Source: Chitinophagaceae bacterium
GTDB lineage: Bacteria > Bacteroidota > Bacteroidia > Chitinophagales > Chitinophagaceae
Assembly (NCBI GenBank): GCA_947447465.1
Contig: CANFKE010000002.1
Coordinates: 141,751 to 205,750, forward strand
Direction: 5' to 3'
DNA length: 64,000 bases
Shown: positions 9,094 to 17,393 of the stretch, piece by piece
How the letters are laid out: every line of letters starts with the position of its first letter
Numbering within the stretch: position 1 is the first letter of the stretch
Notes under the pieces: generated by a model
The model's database searches: none
Seen by the model: the letters and a program-made list of their open reading frames with translations, nothing else
Told to the model about the DNA's origin: nothing
Made by a program: the position numbers and the translations under genes

Positions 9094-11112
9094 CTAGTCA
9101 AGATTCTTCCTGCCATCCTCATCAAGGAATAATATGTAAAACGTATTATCTGGTAACTTGTAATCTAACTTCCCGCCAATCTGTCGGCTGAGTCTCTTGA
9201 TCATCCGAATACCTAAACTTCTGGATTTTTCTACATCAAAATCTGTTGGAAGTCCGGGGCCATTATCTCTGTAAGACAATTCAAACGTGTGATTTTTTTC
9301 GTCCTTCAAATCTATGGTTATCGTACCTTGTTTATCATCGGTAAATGCATACTTGAAAGAATTCGTAAAGAGTTCGTTCAGCATAAGACCAAGCGGAACA
9401 ACGGTGTCAATATCAAATAATCTTTCAGCAATTTTGTTTTCTAATATCACCTTTGTATCGGCCCTTTGATATAGACCCGCCACCTGGTTAAACAGATCAT
9501 TGACAAATTTTGAAAATTCTATTACAGTGATGTTGTCGTCCTGATATAATTGCTGGTGAATAAGTGAAATAGCCCGTACTCTAGTTGTACTCTCAGTGAT
9601 AGCCGCCTTTGATTGTTCATCCTTAAGACTATATCCCTGAAGATCTAATAGAGCAGTGATCACCTGTAGGTTATTTTTTACTCTATGGTGTATCTCTTTC
9701 ATCAGCATATCCTTTTGCAATAATAATTCGGCCTTCACCACATTGGCCTTCTTCTGCGCTACAAAGCCACGTACTACTACCAGCACTACTACCGCAAGTA
9801 GTGCAATACCCACCAGGTAAAACACTCTCTCACGTTTTACATTTTGCGCCATTACACTATTGAGTTTCACTTGGTTTTCTTTCAGAGATGCCTCCCTTTC
9901 TGTTTCAAGTTTAGCTATTTCTACCTTCTTATCAACGGAGTTAAGTGAATCATTTAAACGCCAGTAGGCATCTGTATAGTCTGATGCCTTTTTGTAATCC
10001 CCTTTTAACTTATATACATCTATAAGCCCTCCCATACAATCTCTGTCAAGGTCAAGTTCTCCGATCTCATTTGCAATATTAGCACATTGCTCCATGTACC
10101 TGATTGCCATATTCAACCGTTCAGCTCTTCCGGTTGGAACGGGTACATACATTTCCAAATCTTTTGATTTATTAATTTCTTCTTGTGTAATGACCAGGTT
10201 TGTTTCCGCGAGAAAATAATAGGCATACCCTAGATTTCTTAGCTGATAGGCTACGCTGTGCTTGTTACCTATTTCTTGTGATATAGCCAGTGCCTTTAGT
10301 GTGTAGCCTATACACAATTCATACTGCTTTATATTGGAGTACACCTGCCCTAAATTGCCGAGCACCCCTGAAATCTGGCTTTTGTCGCCTAATTTCTGAA
10401 ACGTGAAAAGTGCCTTAGAATAATATTCGATAGCTTTTCCAAATTCACGAGCATGTTCATAGGTGCCACCTATACCGCGTTGACAGGCAGCAACTCCTTC
10501 AATATTGCCCATCTCCTCGTATACCTTCATGCCCTTTTCAAAATACTCAAGGGCCTTCTGCTTATCTTTTTTCATCACAAACACTTTTCCTATAGATGTG
10601 TTCGTTGCTGCTATGCCTTTTTTATTTCCTATATCTTCATGCATCTTCAAGGCTTTAAAGTAGATCTCCAGCCCCTTCGTATAGTTTCCTTGCGATACAA
10701 TAACATTACCAATTCTTACTAAAGCACTTGCTATGCCCGGTTTATTCACTATTTCTTCATTTATTTTCAAGGCCCTGTTCAGGTGATCAAGCGCCTCAGG
10801 ATAGTTTGTCGTTTTATAGTAATAATTACCGATTTCTATTTCAGCACCAGCTATTCCTGGCTTCCAGCCAGCTTTTTCTGCCAGCTGTGAGGATTTTTGT
10901 GCATTTTTAAGTCCTTCACCAGGATTTAATGTGGAATAAAGACCTGCAATTAGATTCAATAACTTTATTCTGTTTGTGTCGTCCTTTTCTTTTGGCAACT
11001 CGGCCAACAAAGAGTCTACTTTTTCTTGATTAGATTTTTGACAATAAGCAACGCGAGATGAGCATGCAGTTATTAATATTAATATTAATATTACTTTCAT
11101 TGAAAAATTCAT
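9094..11112 (-). CDS. TPR-containing sensor histidine kinase (HisKA_2 type)
   Basis: A 672-residue membrane kinase. The N-terminus (MNFSMKVILILILITACSS) is a signal peptide, possibly of lipoprotein type because ITAC resembles a lipobox. About seven TPR units follow (residues 40-400), then a single membrane segment near 432-455 (LVGIALLAVVVLVVVRGF). A HisKA_2 dimerisation helix carries the phosphorylated His in KEIHHRVKNNLQV near residue 475. A HATPase_c domain follows, with N-box NELFTNSFKYAF and G-box DNGPGLP. The TPRs should lie in the periplasm and sense a peptide or protein signal, as in other Bacteroidota TPR kinases. The start is the ATG at 11112; the in-frame TTG at 11133 overlaps the promoter box. 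The partner is the LytTR regulator downstream. Confidence 0.92.
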   Translation of the reverse strand: MNFSMKVILILILITACSSRVAYCQKSNQEKVDSLLAELPKEKDDTNRIKLLNLIAGLYSTLNPGEGLKNAQKSSQLAEKAGWKPGIAGAEIEIGNYYYKTTNYPEALDHLNRALKINEEIVNKPGIASALVRIGNVIVSQGNYTKGLEIYFKALKMHEDIGNKKGIAATNTSIGKVFVMKKDKQKALEYFEKGMKVYEEMGNIEGVAACQRGIGGTYEHAREFGKAIEYYSKALFTFQKLGDKSQISGVLGNLGQVYSNIKQYELCIGYTLKALAISQEIGNKHSVAYQLRNLGYAYYFLAETNLVITQEEINKSKDLEMYVPVPTGRAERLNMAIRYMEQCANIANEIGELDLDRDCMGGLIDVYKLKGDYKKASDYTDAYWRLNDSLNSVDKKVEIAKLETEREASLKENQVKLNSVMAQNVKRERVFYLVGIALLAVVVLVVVRGFVAQKKANVVKAELLLQKDMLMKEIHHRVKNNLQVITALLDLQGYSLKDEQSKAAITESTTRVRAISLIHQQLYQDDNITVIEFSKFVNDLFNQVAGLYQRADTKVILENKIAERLFDIDTVVPLGLMLNELFTNSFKYAFTDDKQGTITIDLKDEKNHTFELSYRDNGPGLPTDFDVEKSRSLGIRMIKRLSRQIGGKLDYKLPDNTFYILFLDEDGRKNLD

Positions 11113-11130
11113 GGATTGAGATTTGAGAGC

Positions 11131-11138
11131 CAAATGTA
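11131..11138 (-). promoter_or_regulatory. Bacteroidota -7 box (TACATTTG) for the kinase/regulator operon
   Basis: The minus strand reads TACATTTG, an exact match to TAnnTTTG, 18 bp before the ATG at 11112. This supports the 11112 start and a leader of roughly a dozen bases. No strong -33 element is evident. Confidence 0.6.
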
Positions 11139-11561
11139 AATAAAGTTGTAAAATACTAACTGTATTAGTAGTATTATTTCATTTTAAATATATCAAAAGT
11201 GCATGTATGCACATGCACTTACCCGAAGAACTAATTTTTTAATATGCCTATGAAATATTTAGCATAAGAAGTGCTGCGGTGTTGGCTTCGGCTTAGATTT
11301 CATTATCTGGTCAGCTCTCATTTATTCACTAATGTCTGTAGTGAGGAGAGGGATCAACCTTAACTACTTTATAAAAGTATGTTTAAATTGTATTCAAAAA
11401 AAACTGCATTAATTTAGTTTTTTTGGTAGTTTTGAATGTTATAATACATATAATAAATTTAAAGGTAAACCGATAATTTTAGTCAATTCATTAATGTTAT
11501 GTAATTAACTTATATAAATATATTTTCTACGTTGGTGTAATTTCGGAGACATTTTTAAAAC

Positions 11562-11577
11562 TGGCATAAATATTGCA
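11562..11577 (+). promoter_or_regulatory. Sigma54-like -24/-12 promoter
   Basis: The sequence TGGCATAAATATTGCA fits the RpoN consensus TGGCAC-N5-TTGCW with one mismatch, and GG and GC are exactly ten bases apart. It points right, with an expected start near 11589. The next features downstream are a tRNA-like segment and a terminator, not an ORF. No enhancer site was identified. Confidence 0.5.
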
Positions 11578-11661
11578 AAAATAAAATTAGTTTCAAACTA
11601 TTGAAAGTATTGCTGGGTATAGCTTTCAGAGGATTGTAGTTAAATTTTTTAGGGTGTGATT

Positions 11662-11690
11662 TAAGGGGTTCGAATCCCTCTCCACTCAGC
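11662..11690 (+). other. tRNA 3'-end-like fragment (T-arm plus 3' acceptor strand)
   Basis: GGGGTTCGAATCCCT has the T-loop sequence TTCGAAT closed by G-C pairs. CTCCACTCAGC follows where the 3' acceptor strand would be. I found no matching 5' acceptor strand, D-arm or anticodon arm upstream, so it is not an intact tRNA gene. Such fragments are typical of integration (att) scars at tRNA 3' ends. Confidence 0.45.
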
Positions 11691-11698
11691 TTAAAAAT

Positions 11699-11727
11699 AA
11701 AACCCACGCATTGCGTGGGTTTTGTCG
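11699..11727 (+). terminator. Rho-independent terminator
   Basis: The arms AAAACCCACGCA and TGCGTGGGTTTT form a near-continuous inverted repeat at 11699-11723, with a T-rich tail. It lies just after the tRNA-like segment and before the exporter operon, so it ends a rightward transcript that begins upstream. Confidence 0.8.
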
Positions 11728-11849
11728 TTTTAATCGCCTCTTTCTCTTAAAGTGATCAATACGCTTCCTCAAGTGTTTAATCTAATTTCCTTTCTTGCAA
11801 ACACAGAAATTTCATTACTATTCCATTTTAATATTTTTAACACTTTTAT

Positions 11850-11864
11850 AATAGTAATACTATT
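11850..11864. promoter_or_regulatory. Palindromic operator candidate upstream of the exporter operon
   Basis: AATAGTAATACTATT is a perfect 7-bp inverted repeat around one central base. It is centred about 52 bp before the ATG at 11909 and about 28 bp before a TATTTTCG box, near where -33 would fall. The same TAGTAATACTATTA core occurs upstream of icd, and related sequence lies near the tetR gene. The TetR-family product of 16278-16964 is the obvious candidate ligand, by inference. Confidence 0.5.
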
Positions 11865-11908
11865 AAACAGGTAAGTATTATTTGTATTTTCGCCAAAATG
11901 TAAACTCT

Positions 11909-13585
11909 ATGGCAGAGAAGCGAACGAATACATTAATAAAACTTCTTGAAGTACTGAAGTTTGAAAAAGCGGAAATAACATCTATTTATTTTTATGCAAT
12001 TATTGCAGGTATTGTTCAGTTATCCTTACCTCTTGGCATACAATCTATCATTAGTTTCGTTCTTGGAGGAACGATCTCTACATCAATGGTTTTACTTATT
12101 GTCTTAGTGATAATAGGCGTGTTGGTAGCAGGTTTGCTTCAGGTAAACCAAATGAAGTTGATAGAAAAGATACAGCAGCAACTATTTGTAAGATATGCTT
12201 TCAACTATGCGGATACTATCCCTAAATTAAATCTGCAAGATGTAGATAACTATTACCTTCCGGAGTTAGTAAACCGCTTTTTTGATACTGTTTCTTTACA
12301 AAAAGGGATATCCAAGATACTGCTCGATATTCCCGCAGCTTCGATACAGATCATCTTCGGTCTTATACTTCTTTCCTTCTATCATCCAGTATTTATCTTT
12401 TTTGGCTTATTACTGCTCATTGTATTGTATCTCATCTTAATTACTACCGGTAATAAAGGATTACAAACTAGTCTGGAAGAAAGTAACTATAAATACAAAG
12501 TAGCCGGCTATTTACAGGAAATAGCAAGAGTTATCACCACATTTAAATTTTCTCGGGATAGTTCGCTACACATCAATAAAACTGATGAATATGTTTCCGG
12601 TTATCTCGGATCAAGAACATCGCATTTTAAAATACTATTATTTCAATATTGGACCTTGATAGTATTTAAGTTGTTGATCATTTCTGCAATGCTAATAGTT
12701 GGCGCTGTTTTATTGGTCGATCAGCAAATTAATGTCGGACAGTTCATAGCATCTGAAATCGTTATCCTGATGATCATCGCATCAGTAGAAAAAATGATTG
12801 TTAGTCTGGATAATATCTATGACGTGCTTACCTCAGTTGAAAAAATTAATAAGCTCATCGAGAAACCTAAAGAAAAAGTAGGCAAGCATCAGATAATGAA
12901 TTCGAACGTTGGATTTGCTATCGATGTGAAGGATGTATGCTTCGGCTACAATAGCGAAAAAAGGATACTCAATGATCTGTCATTCAATATACCTGCAGGT
13001 AGTAAGGTATGTATCATCGGACCCAACAGTGCGGGTAAATCTACCCTGATCAGATTGTTAAGCGGTGCATATCAGGATTTTGAAGGGAGCATTCTCATCA
13101 ATCAGATCCCTATAGCCACCTACGACATTCGTTCTATACGAGCAAACATTGGTGTTTTGTTAAGCATACAAGAAATATTCCAGGGAACCATAAAAGACAA
13201 CATCTGTATAGGTGATGATAGCATAAGCTATGAGCAAATGGATCATCTGGCTGAAATTACAGGACTGAAACAATTTGTAGATAGTCATAAAGAGGGGTAT
13301 AATTTCGAAATAAAACCGATAGGTAATCACCTTCCTGATAAAATAGTTAAGAAGGTATTACTGGTAAGAGCACTCATACACAACCCTCAATTATTACTAC
13401 TTGAGGAGCCTTGGCTGGGACTTGAAGAACAGTATGTTAAACAGATCAAGACTTACATTCTGGAACAATTGATTGGCAGGACGATCATTACAGTTACAAA
13501 TGATATAGATTTCGCTGAAAAATGTGATCTGGTGATAGAAATGGACAAAGGTGCTGTTAAATCGATAAAAACAAACAACCTATGA
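11909..13585 (+). CDS. Type I exporter ABC protein (membrane domain plus degenerate ATPase domain)
   Basis: 558 residues. An ABC exporter membrane domain (about 1-320, some six segments) is fused to a nucleotide-binding domain. There is no N-terminal C39 peptidase domain. The ATPase motifs depart from the norm: Walker A reads GPNSAGKST (near 370); the LSGGQ signature is replaced by LPDKIVKK (near 473); Walker B reads LLLLEEP instead of LLLLDEP (near 494); and the H-loop His is replaced in TVTND (near 529). With the HlyD-like and TolC-like partners it should form a tripartite exporter crossing both membranes; the substrate is unknown. The start is the ATG at 11909; an in-frame TTG at 11882 is less likely. 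It overlaps the next gene by ATGA. Confidence 0.87.
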   Translation: MAEKRTNTLIKLLEVLKFEKAEITSIYFYAIIAGIVQLSLPLGIQSIISFVLGGTISTSMVLLIVLVIIGVLVAGLLQVNQMKLIEKIQQQLFVRYAFNYADTIPKLNLQDVDNYYLPELVNRFFDTVSLQKGISKILLDIPAASIQIIFGLILLSFYHPVFIFFGLLLLIVLYLILITTGNKGLQTSLEESNYKYKVAGYLQEIARVITTFKFSRDSSLHINKTDEYVSGYLGSRTSHFKILLFQYWTLIVFKLLIISAMLIVGAVLLVDQQINVGQFIASEIVILMIIASVEKMIVSLDNIYDVLTSVEKINKLIEKPKEKVGKHQIMNSNVGFAIDVKDVCFGYNSEKRILNDLSFNIPAGSKVCIIGPNSAGKSTLIRLLSGAYQDFEGSILINQIPIATYDIRSIRANIGVLLSIQEIFQGTIKDNICIGDDSISYEQMDHLAEITGLKQFVDSHKEGYNFEIKPIGNHLPDKIVKKVLLVRALIHNPQLLLLEEPWLGLEEQYVKQIKTYILEQLIGRTIITVTNDIDFAEKCDLVIEMDKGAVKSIKTNNL

Positions 13586-14889
13586 AAGAGATCAGACAAA
13601 CGATAGAACAGGAAATAACTAACACGAAATTTCGATCATTTGATCTGGTTTACAGGATCGGAGTTAAAAATCATATACGATACTGGTTGATAGGTGCTTT
13701 GATCAGCCTTATAGTTGTGCTCTTTCTGCCATGGACGCAAAACATACGAGCTAAGGGTGCGATAACTACTTTGAGACAGGAACAACGCCCCCAGGAATTG
13801 AACTCTATCATTCCCGGCCGCATCATCAAATGGTATGTAAAGGAGGGTGATATTGTAAAGGCAGGTGATACTATTGCCCAACTTGCCGAAATAAAAGATA
13901 ATTACCTTGATCCGGAATTGTTGAATAGAACAAAAGAGCAGATCAATGCAAAAAGATCAAGCGTTGGCTATTATGGAGATAAGGTGGCTGCTACTGACGC
14001 TCAGATCAATGCAATGCAGCAGGTGCTAAAATTAAAAATGAAGCAATTATCATTAAAAGTAATTGCAGACAGTTTTGAGGCCATATCTGCGGCAAACGAT
14101 ATGAAAATTGCGGAGGCTCAGTATCGCAGACAGAAAATAATGAGGGATAGTGGCTTGTCATCTCTTGTTCAGTTGGAGCAACGCAATCAATATTATCAGA
14201 GTGCTCTGGCTAAAAAAACGAGTGCCGAAATGAAATTCTTTAACACCAAAACTGAATTGATCCAGGTTCAGGCAGAATTTTTGGAAAAGAAGTCAAAAGC
14301 TGATGGTGAAAAAGCTGCTGCACAGAGTGAAATTTCCAACAGTACCGCAGATGTTGCCAAACTGAGTAATCAGTACGAAAACTACAGAATTAGAAATGGT
14401 ATGTATTATTTGATCGCACCGCAAGGAGGACAAATAGTGCAAGCCAATAAATCCGGACTCAACGAGATCCTTAAAGAGGGAGAAAAAATTGCGGAGATAG
14501 TTCCATTGCAAATTGATCATGCGGTTGAGATCTTTGTTCGTCCGGTCGATCTTCCATTGTTATCAATAGGTCAAAAAGTTCGTTTCCTTTTCGATGGTTA
14601 TCCGGCTATTGTATTCAGCGGATGGCCTAAGGCATCATACGGAATTTTTAGTGGCGAAATAGCCGTGATTGAAAGCTCTGTGAGCAGTAATGGTAAATTC
14701 AGAATACTTGTTGCAGAAGATAGGTCTTACAGGCCTTGGCCAAAAACACTGATGCTTGGCACCGGCGCATCAGCAATAGCGCTGCTCAAAGATGTACCCG
14801 TATGGTATGAGTTGTGGAGAAATATAAATGGCTTCCCACCTGAATACTACCAGAAAAACGAAAAAAATAATGACAAAGCAAAGAAGTAA
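13582..14889 (+). CDS. HlyD-family membrane fusion (periplasmic adaptor) protein
   Basis: 435 residues. One N-terminal membrane segment lies near 32-50 (YWLIGALISLIVVLFLPW). A lipoyl/biotinyl-like half-motif follows (GRIIKWYVKEGDIVKAGDTI, about 75-95), then a long helical hairpin with coiled-coil character (about 105-265). The second lipoyl half and beta-barrel domain come next (IAPQGGQIVQANKSG, then VEIFVRPVDLPLLSIG). It should link the inner-membrane ABC protein to the outer-membrane channel. The ATG overlaps the stop of the ABC gene (ATGA), and the next gene starts inside its 3' end, so the three are translationally coupled. Confidence 0.9.
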   Translation: MKEIRQTIEQEITNTKFRSFDLVYRIGVKNHIRYWLIGALISLIVVLFLPWTQNIRAKGAITTLRQEQRPQELNSIIPGRIIKWYVKEGDIVKAGDTIAQLAEIKDNYLDPELLNRTKEQINAKRSSVGYYGDKVAATDAQINAMQQVLKLKMKQLSLKVIADSFEAISAANDMKIAEAQYRRQKIMRDSGLSSLVQLEQRNQYYQSALAKKTSAEMKFFNTKTELIQVQAEFLEKKSKADGEKAAAQSEISNSTADVAKLSNQYENYRIRNGMYYLIAPQGGQIVQANKSGLNEILKEGEKIAEIVPLQIDHAVEIFVRPVDLPLLSIGQKVRFLFDGYPAIVFSGWPKASYGIFSGEIAVIESSVSSNGKFRILVAEDRSYRPWPKTLMLGTGASAIALLKDVPVWYELWRNINGFPPEYYQKNEKNNDKAKK

Positions 14890-16276
14890 ATATTTATTGG
14901 TCCTTATATCTGTATTACTATCAGTGAGCTCTTTTGCCAGTGATAGTACGCTTCATATATTGACAAAAGATGACTTTATCAATATTGTCAAACAATACCA
15001 TCCTATTGCTAAACAGGCCGATCTGCAGGTAGAAAGGTCTAAGGCTAATGTGCAGCAATCTCGTGGTGCATTTGATCCTGAATTAGGCACAACGCTTGAT
15101 AGAAAGACATTTGATGGTAAACTATATTATAGTTATTTCAAGCCGGAACTGACAATACCTACCTGGTACGGTATAGATCTGAAAGCCGGAGTAGAAGAGA
15201 TAATAGGAAGTAGAGTATCTACTGAATCTACATTGGGTCAAACAAGCTTCATTGGCGTTAAGGTGTCTGCCGGACAAATATTTTTTGATAAACGTAGGGC
15301 TGCACTCAGGCAAGCTCAGGCATTTCAACAACAAACAGCGGAAGAAAGAAAACTGGCCATTAATAATGTTCTCTATGATGGACTTGCTGCATATTGGAAT
15401 TGGGTGGAAAAATACTGTAGCTATAAAATTATTTCAAGTGCCGTTGCAGTAGGGGAGGAAAGATTACGTTTTGTAAAGTTAGAATATGAGCAAGGTTTGC
15501 GTCCTGCTATTGACACAATAGAGGCTATTACACAGTTGCAGACCTTTTACTTTCAGGAAAACGCTATGCAGCTTGCATTTCGTAACGCAGGAATTGAGCT
15601 GTCTAACTATCTATGGTTGGAAAATAATTTACCGGTCGAATGGACTGATAATATACTGCCAGATACTTCTGAATTTGACAGAGCTGCAAATGTCATTCCC
15701 GATCTGAGTGCATTGATAGCTGCTATTGAGGAACATCCAAAACTTAGATCGATCAATTACAAAATGGATATTCTCGAAATAGAAAAGAAATTAAAAGCAC
15801 AATCTTTGATACCTAAGCTAAGCTTAAGTGGCAATTTATTAAGCAAGGGCTATAAGTACCCCGATGTAGTGAATATGCCATTGTTGGAAAATAACCATAA
15901 AGTAGGCCTCAGCTTTGCTATGCCATTGTTTTTAAGAGATGCCAGAGGGGCATATAGTGCGGCTAAACTAAAGTTATTGGAGACAGACCTGGATAGAAAC
16001 AATACCAAACTACAAATTGAAAACAAAACACGATCTTATTACAATGAGTTGCTGTCAGTAAGACAGCAACTCAATATAATGATGAATACGAATAACAATT
16101 TTATTAAGTTATATCAAGGCGAGCGGATAAAATTTGAAACCGGTGAAAGTTCACTGTTTCTGCTCAATTCTCGTCAAAGTAAGGTGTTGGAGACTGCTCA
16201 AAAGATAATAGAGCTAAAGGCTAAGTGGCAAAAAGCCTATGTCAGCCTTCTTTGGTCATCTGGTACACTATATTAA
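14870..16276 (+). CDS. TolC-like outer membrane efflux protein
   Basis: 468 residues. The start at 14870 (MTKQRSKYLLVLISVLLSV) gives a clean signal peptide ending near SSFAS; an upstream in-frame ATG at 14828 would put 14 extra residues before it. The body has the two-fold helical repeats of outer membrane efflux proteins (VKQYHPIAKQADLQVERSKA near 40; a second repeat near 290, IEEHPKLRSINYKM). It overlaps the HlyD-like gene by 20 bp and completes the tripartite exporter. Its stop lies 1 bp from the convergent tetR stop, so there is no room for a terminator between them. Confidence 0.9.
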   Translation: MTKQRSKYLLVLISVLLSVSSFASDSTLHILTKDDFINIVKQYHPIAKQADLQVERSKANVQQSRGAFDPELGTTLDRKTFDGKLYYSYFKPELTIPTWYGIDLKAGVEEIIGSRVSTESTLGQTSFIGVKVSAGQIFFDKRRAALRQAQAFQQQTAEERKLAINNVLYDGLAAYWNWVEKYCSYKIISSAVAVGEERLRFVKLEYEQGLRPAIDTIEAITQLQTFYFQENAMQLAFRNAGIELSNYLWLENNLPVEWTDNILPDTSEFDRAANVIPDLSALIAAIEEHPKLRSINYKMDILEIEKKLKAQSLIPKLSLSGNLLSKGYKYPDVVNMPLLENNHKVGLSFAMPLFLRDARGAYSAAKLKLLETDLDRNNTKLQIENKTRSYYNELLSVRQQLNIMMNTNNNFIKLYQGERIKFETGESSLFLLNSRQSKVLETAQKIIELKAKWQKAYVSLLWSSGTLY

Positions 16277-16277
16277 G

Positions 16278-16964
16278 TTACTTTTTTTTAGCTGCATCAA
16301 GCACGCTGTATATCAGGTGGCTAAGATAATTTACTACAATATTGGTATCCTTTACATTACCAAAATCTGTTAGTCTGGGTAAATGGTCCTTGAAATAGAT
16401 CTGCCTGTGTGCTGTTTCAATTAATGTACTTGCTAATGAGTGAGGGTAGGGATAGTTGGGTCTATACTCAAGAAATATTTCAGCTATTCTATGACACAGA
16501 TCTTTATAAGGCTTAAATAACATAGCCATATTATCCTCTGTTACATGTTTTGTCAGATATGATTTGTCACCTTCAGAGATTACTATTTTCTGGAGTACAC
16601 TTTTGTTAATATGCTCCAATGCAAATTCATCTTTTTCCTGATAAGTTAGCAGCTTTATTACTGCGTCGATTTTTTGTTTACTATCACTTATGTTGTTTGT
16701 GCGAAATACTAGTTGGTATTCCAGCCAGGTCCAGAACCATGTAGTAATATAGGTCAGTAATCGGTGCTTATTTTCAAAGTATCTATATATGCTGGCTTCT
16801 GTAGTGCCAACCTTTACTGCCAGTTTTTTGAATGTAAACTCTTCGAATCCTAGCTCGTAGATCATTTCAATGCCATGTCTGATGATGCCCTTACCCAGTT
16901 CCGACGTCTCAGGATCGCGTAAATATAACTTGGCATTCATTTTTATTTGTAGCTGAACTTCCAT
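16278..16964 (-). CDS. TetR-family transcriptional regulator
   Basis: 228 residues. An N-terminal helix-turn-helix lies near residues 40-70 (FTFKKLAVKVGTTEASIYRYF, the TetR recognition helix pattern), followed by an all-helical ligand or dimer domain. It is convergent with the exporter operon, a common arrangement for a repressor of an export system. Its promoter (TAACTTTG at 16995-16988) is followed by an AATAGTA half-site, also present in the palindrome before the exporter genes, which suggests autoregulation. The ligand is unknown. The ATG at 16964 is used; MNAKLY at 16940 is an alternative. Confidence 0.85.
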   Translation of the reverse strand: MEVQLQIKMNAKLYLRDPETSELGKGIIRHGIEMIYELGFEEFTFKKLAVKVGTTEASIYRYFENKHRLLTYITTWFWTWLEYQLVFRTNNISDSKQKIDAVIKLLTYQEKDEFALEHINKSVLQKIVISEGDKSYLTKHVTEDNMAMLFKPYKDLCHRIAEIFLEYRPNYPYPHSLASTLIETAHRQIYFKDHLPRLTDFGNVKDTNIVVNYLSHLIYSVLDAAKKK

Positions 16965-16987
16965 AATTGTAATAGTATTTACCGTAG

Positions 16988-16995
16988 CAAAGTTA
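16988..16995 (-). promoter_or_regulatory. -7 box (TAACTTTG) of tetR
   Basis: An exact TAnnTTTG match on the minus strand, 24 bp before the ATG at 16964. The sequence between box and ATG contains AATAGTATTTAC, resembling half of the exporter-operon palindrome. Confidence 0.55.
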
Positions 16996-17042
16996 ATATT
17001 AAAGATTGATACAGTTTTATGAATAATGTGTTTTAATAGATT

Positions 17043-17062
17043 GGTGATAGTAATACATCACC
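17043..17062. promoter_or_regulatory. Inverted repeat GGTGAT-N8-ATCACC
   Basis: Six-base arms flank AGTAATAC, so the site contains TAGTAATAC like the palindromes at 11850 and 22674. It lies about 80 bp upstream of tetR. Binding is not shown. Confidence 0.4.
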
Positions 17063-17111
17063 ATGTAATAGTTGAAAAAATATTGTATGATTATCCCGTA
17101 GAATGGCAGTC

Positions 17112-17300
17112 CTATTGTACTATTGATAGCGGTGTTAACCTTGTTGCCATTGTTATATTTGATCTTTTCTCTGCTTTAGGTGATGCCGTTTCATAGCTAC
17201 CGGCACAGCAATGTAAGTTGCACTGCTTGCCATTACCACAAGAGCAAAAAAACAGTATTCTAGGATGAATAAGATCATTGACCAAAAGGTTGTAATTCAT
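17112..17300 (-). CDS. Small hypothetical ORF with Cys-rich SEC-C-like motif
   Basis: 62 residues from an ATG. The middle reads FFCSCGNGKQCNLHCCAG, resembling the SEC-C zinc motif (CxCGSGKx..CC), though with one extra residue before the final Cys pair. The rest has no recognisable feature. It lies alone between tetR and the tsaC operon with no promoter that I can see, so it may be a chance ORF or the remnant of a larger gene. Confidence 0.35.
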   Translation of the reverse strand: MNYNLLVNDLIHPRILFFCSCGNGKQCNLHCCAGSYETASPKAEKRSNITMATRLTPLSIVQ

Positions 17301-17393
17301 ATCTTCTGCATTATTAATTTCTGACCTTATAAATAAAATAAGTACGCAATAAAAATTACAGTGATCATGATATTCAGATTGATCCTTGCAATA

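Larger units (their letters stand above)
11589..11727 (+). ncRNA. Candidate small RNA with tRNA-like T-arm
   Basis: This tract of about 140 bases is bounded by a sigma54-like promoter on the left and a strong terminator on the right, and contains no plausible ORF. Near its 3' part it carries a T-arm-like hairpin (GGGGTTCGAATCCC). The ends are inferred from the promoter spacing and the terminator; transcription itself is not shown. The alternative is a remnant of a tRNA gene that kept its terminator. Confidence 0.35.

Noticed and set aside
9094..11133. Start of the kinase at the TTG 11133
   Set aside because: The TACATTTG promoter box overlaps it; the ATG at 11112 gives a normal signal peptide.
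11600..11690. Intact tRNA gene
   Set aside because: Only the T-arm and 3' strand are convincing; no complementary 5' acceptor strand or anticodon arm was found.
11909..16964. Bacteriocin secretion system
   Set aside because: No C39 peptidase domain on the ABC protein and no small double-glycine precursor ORF was found nearby, so the substrate is left open.
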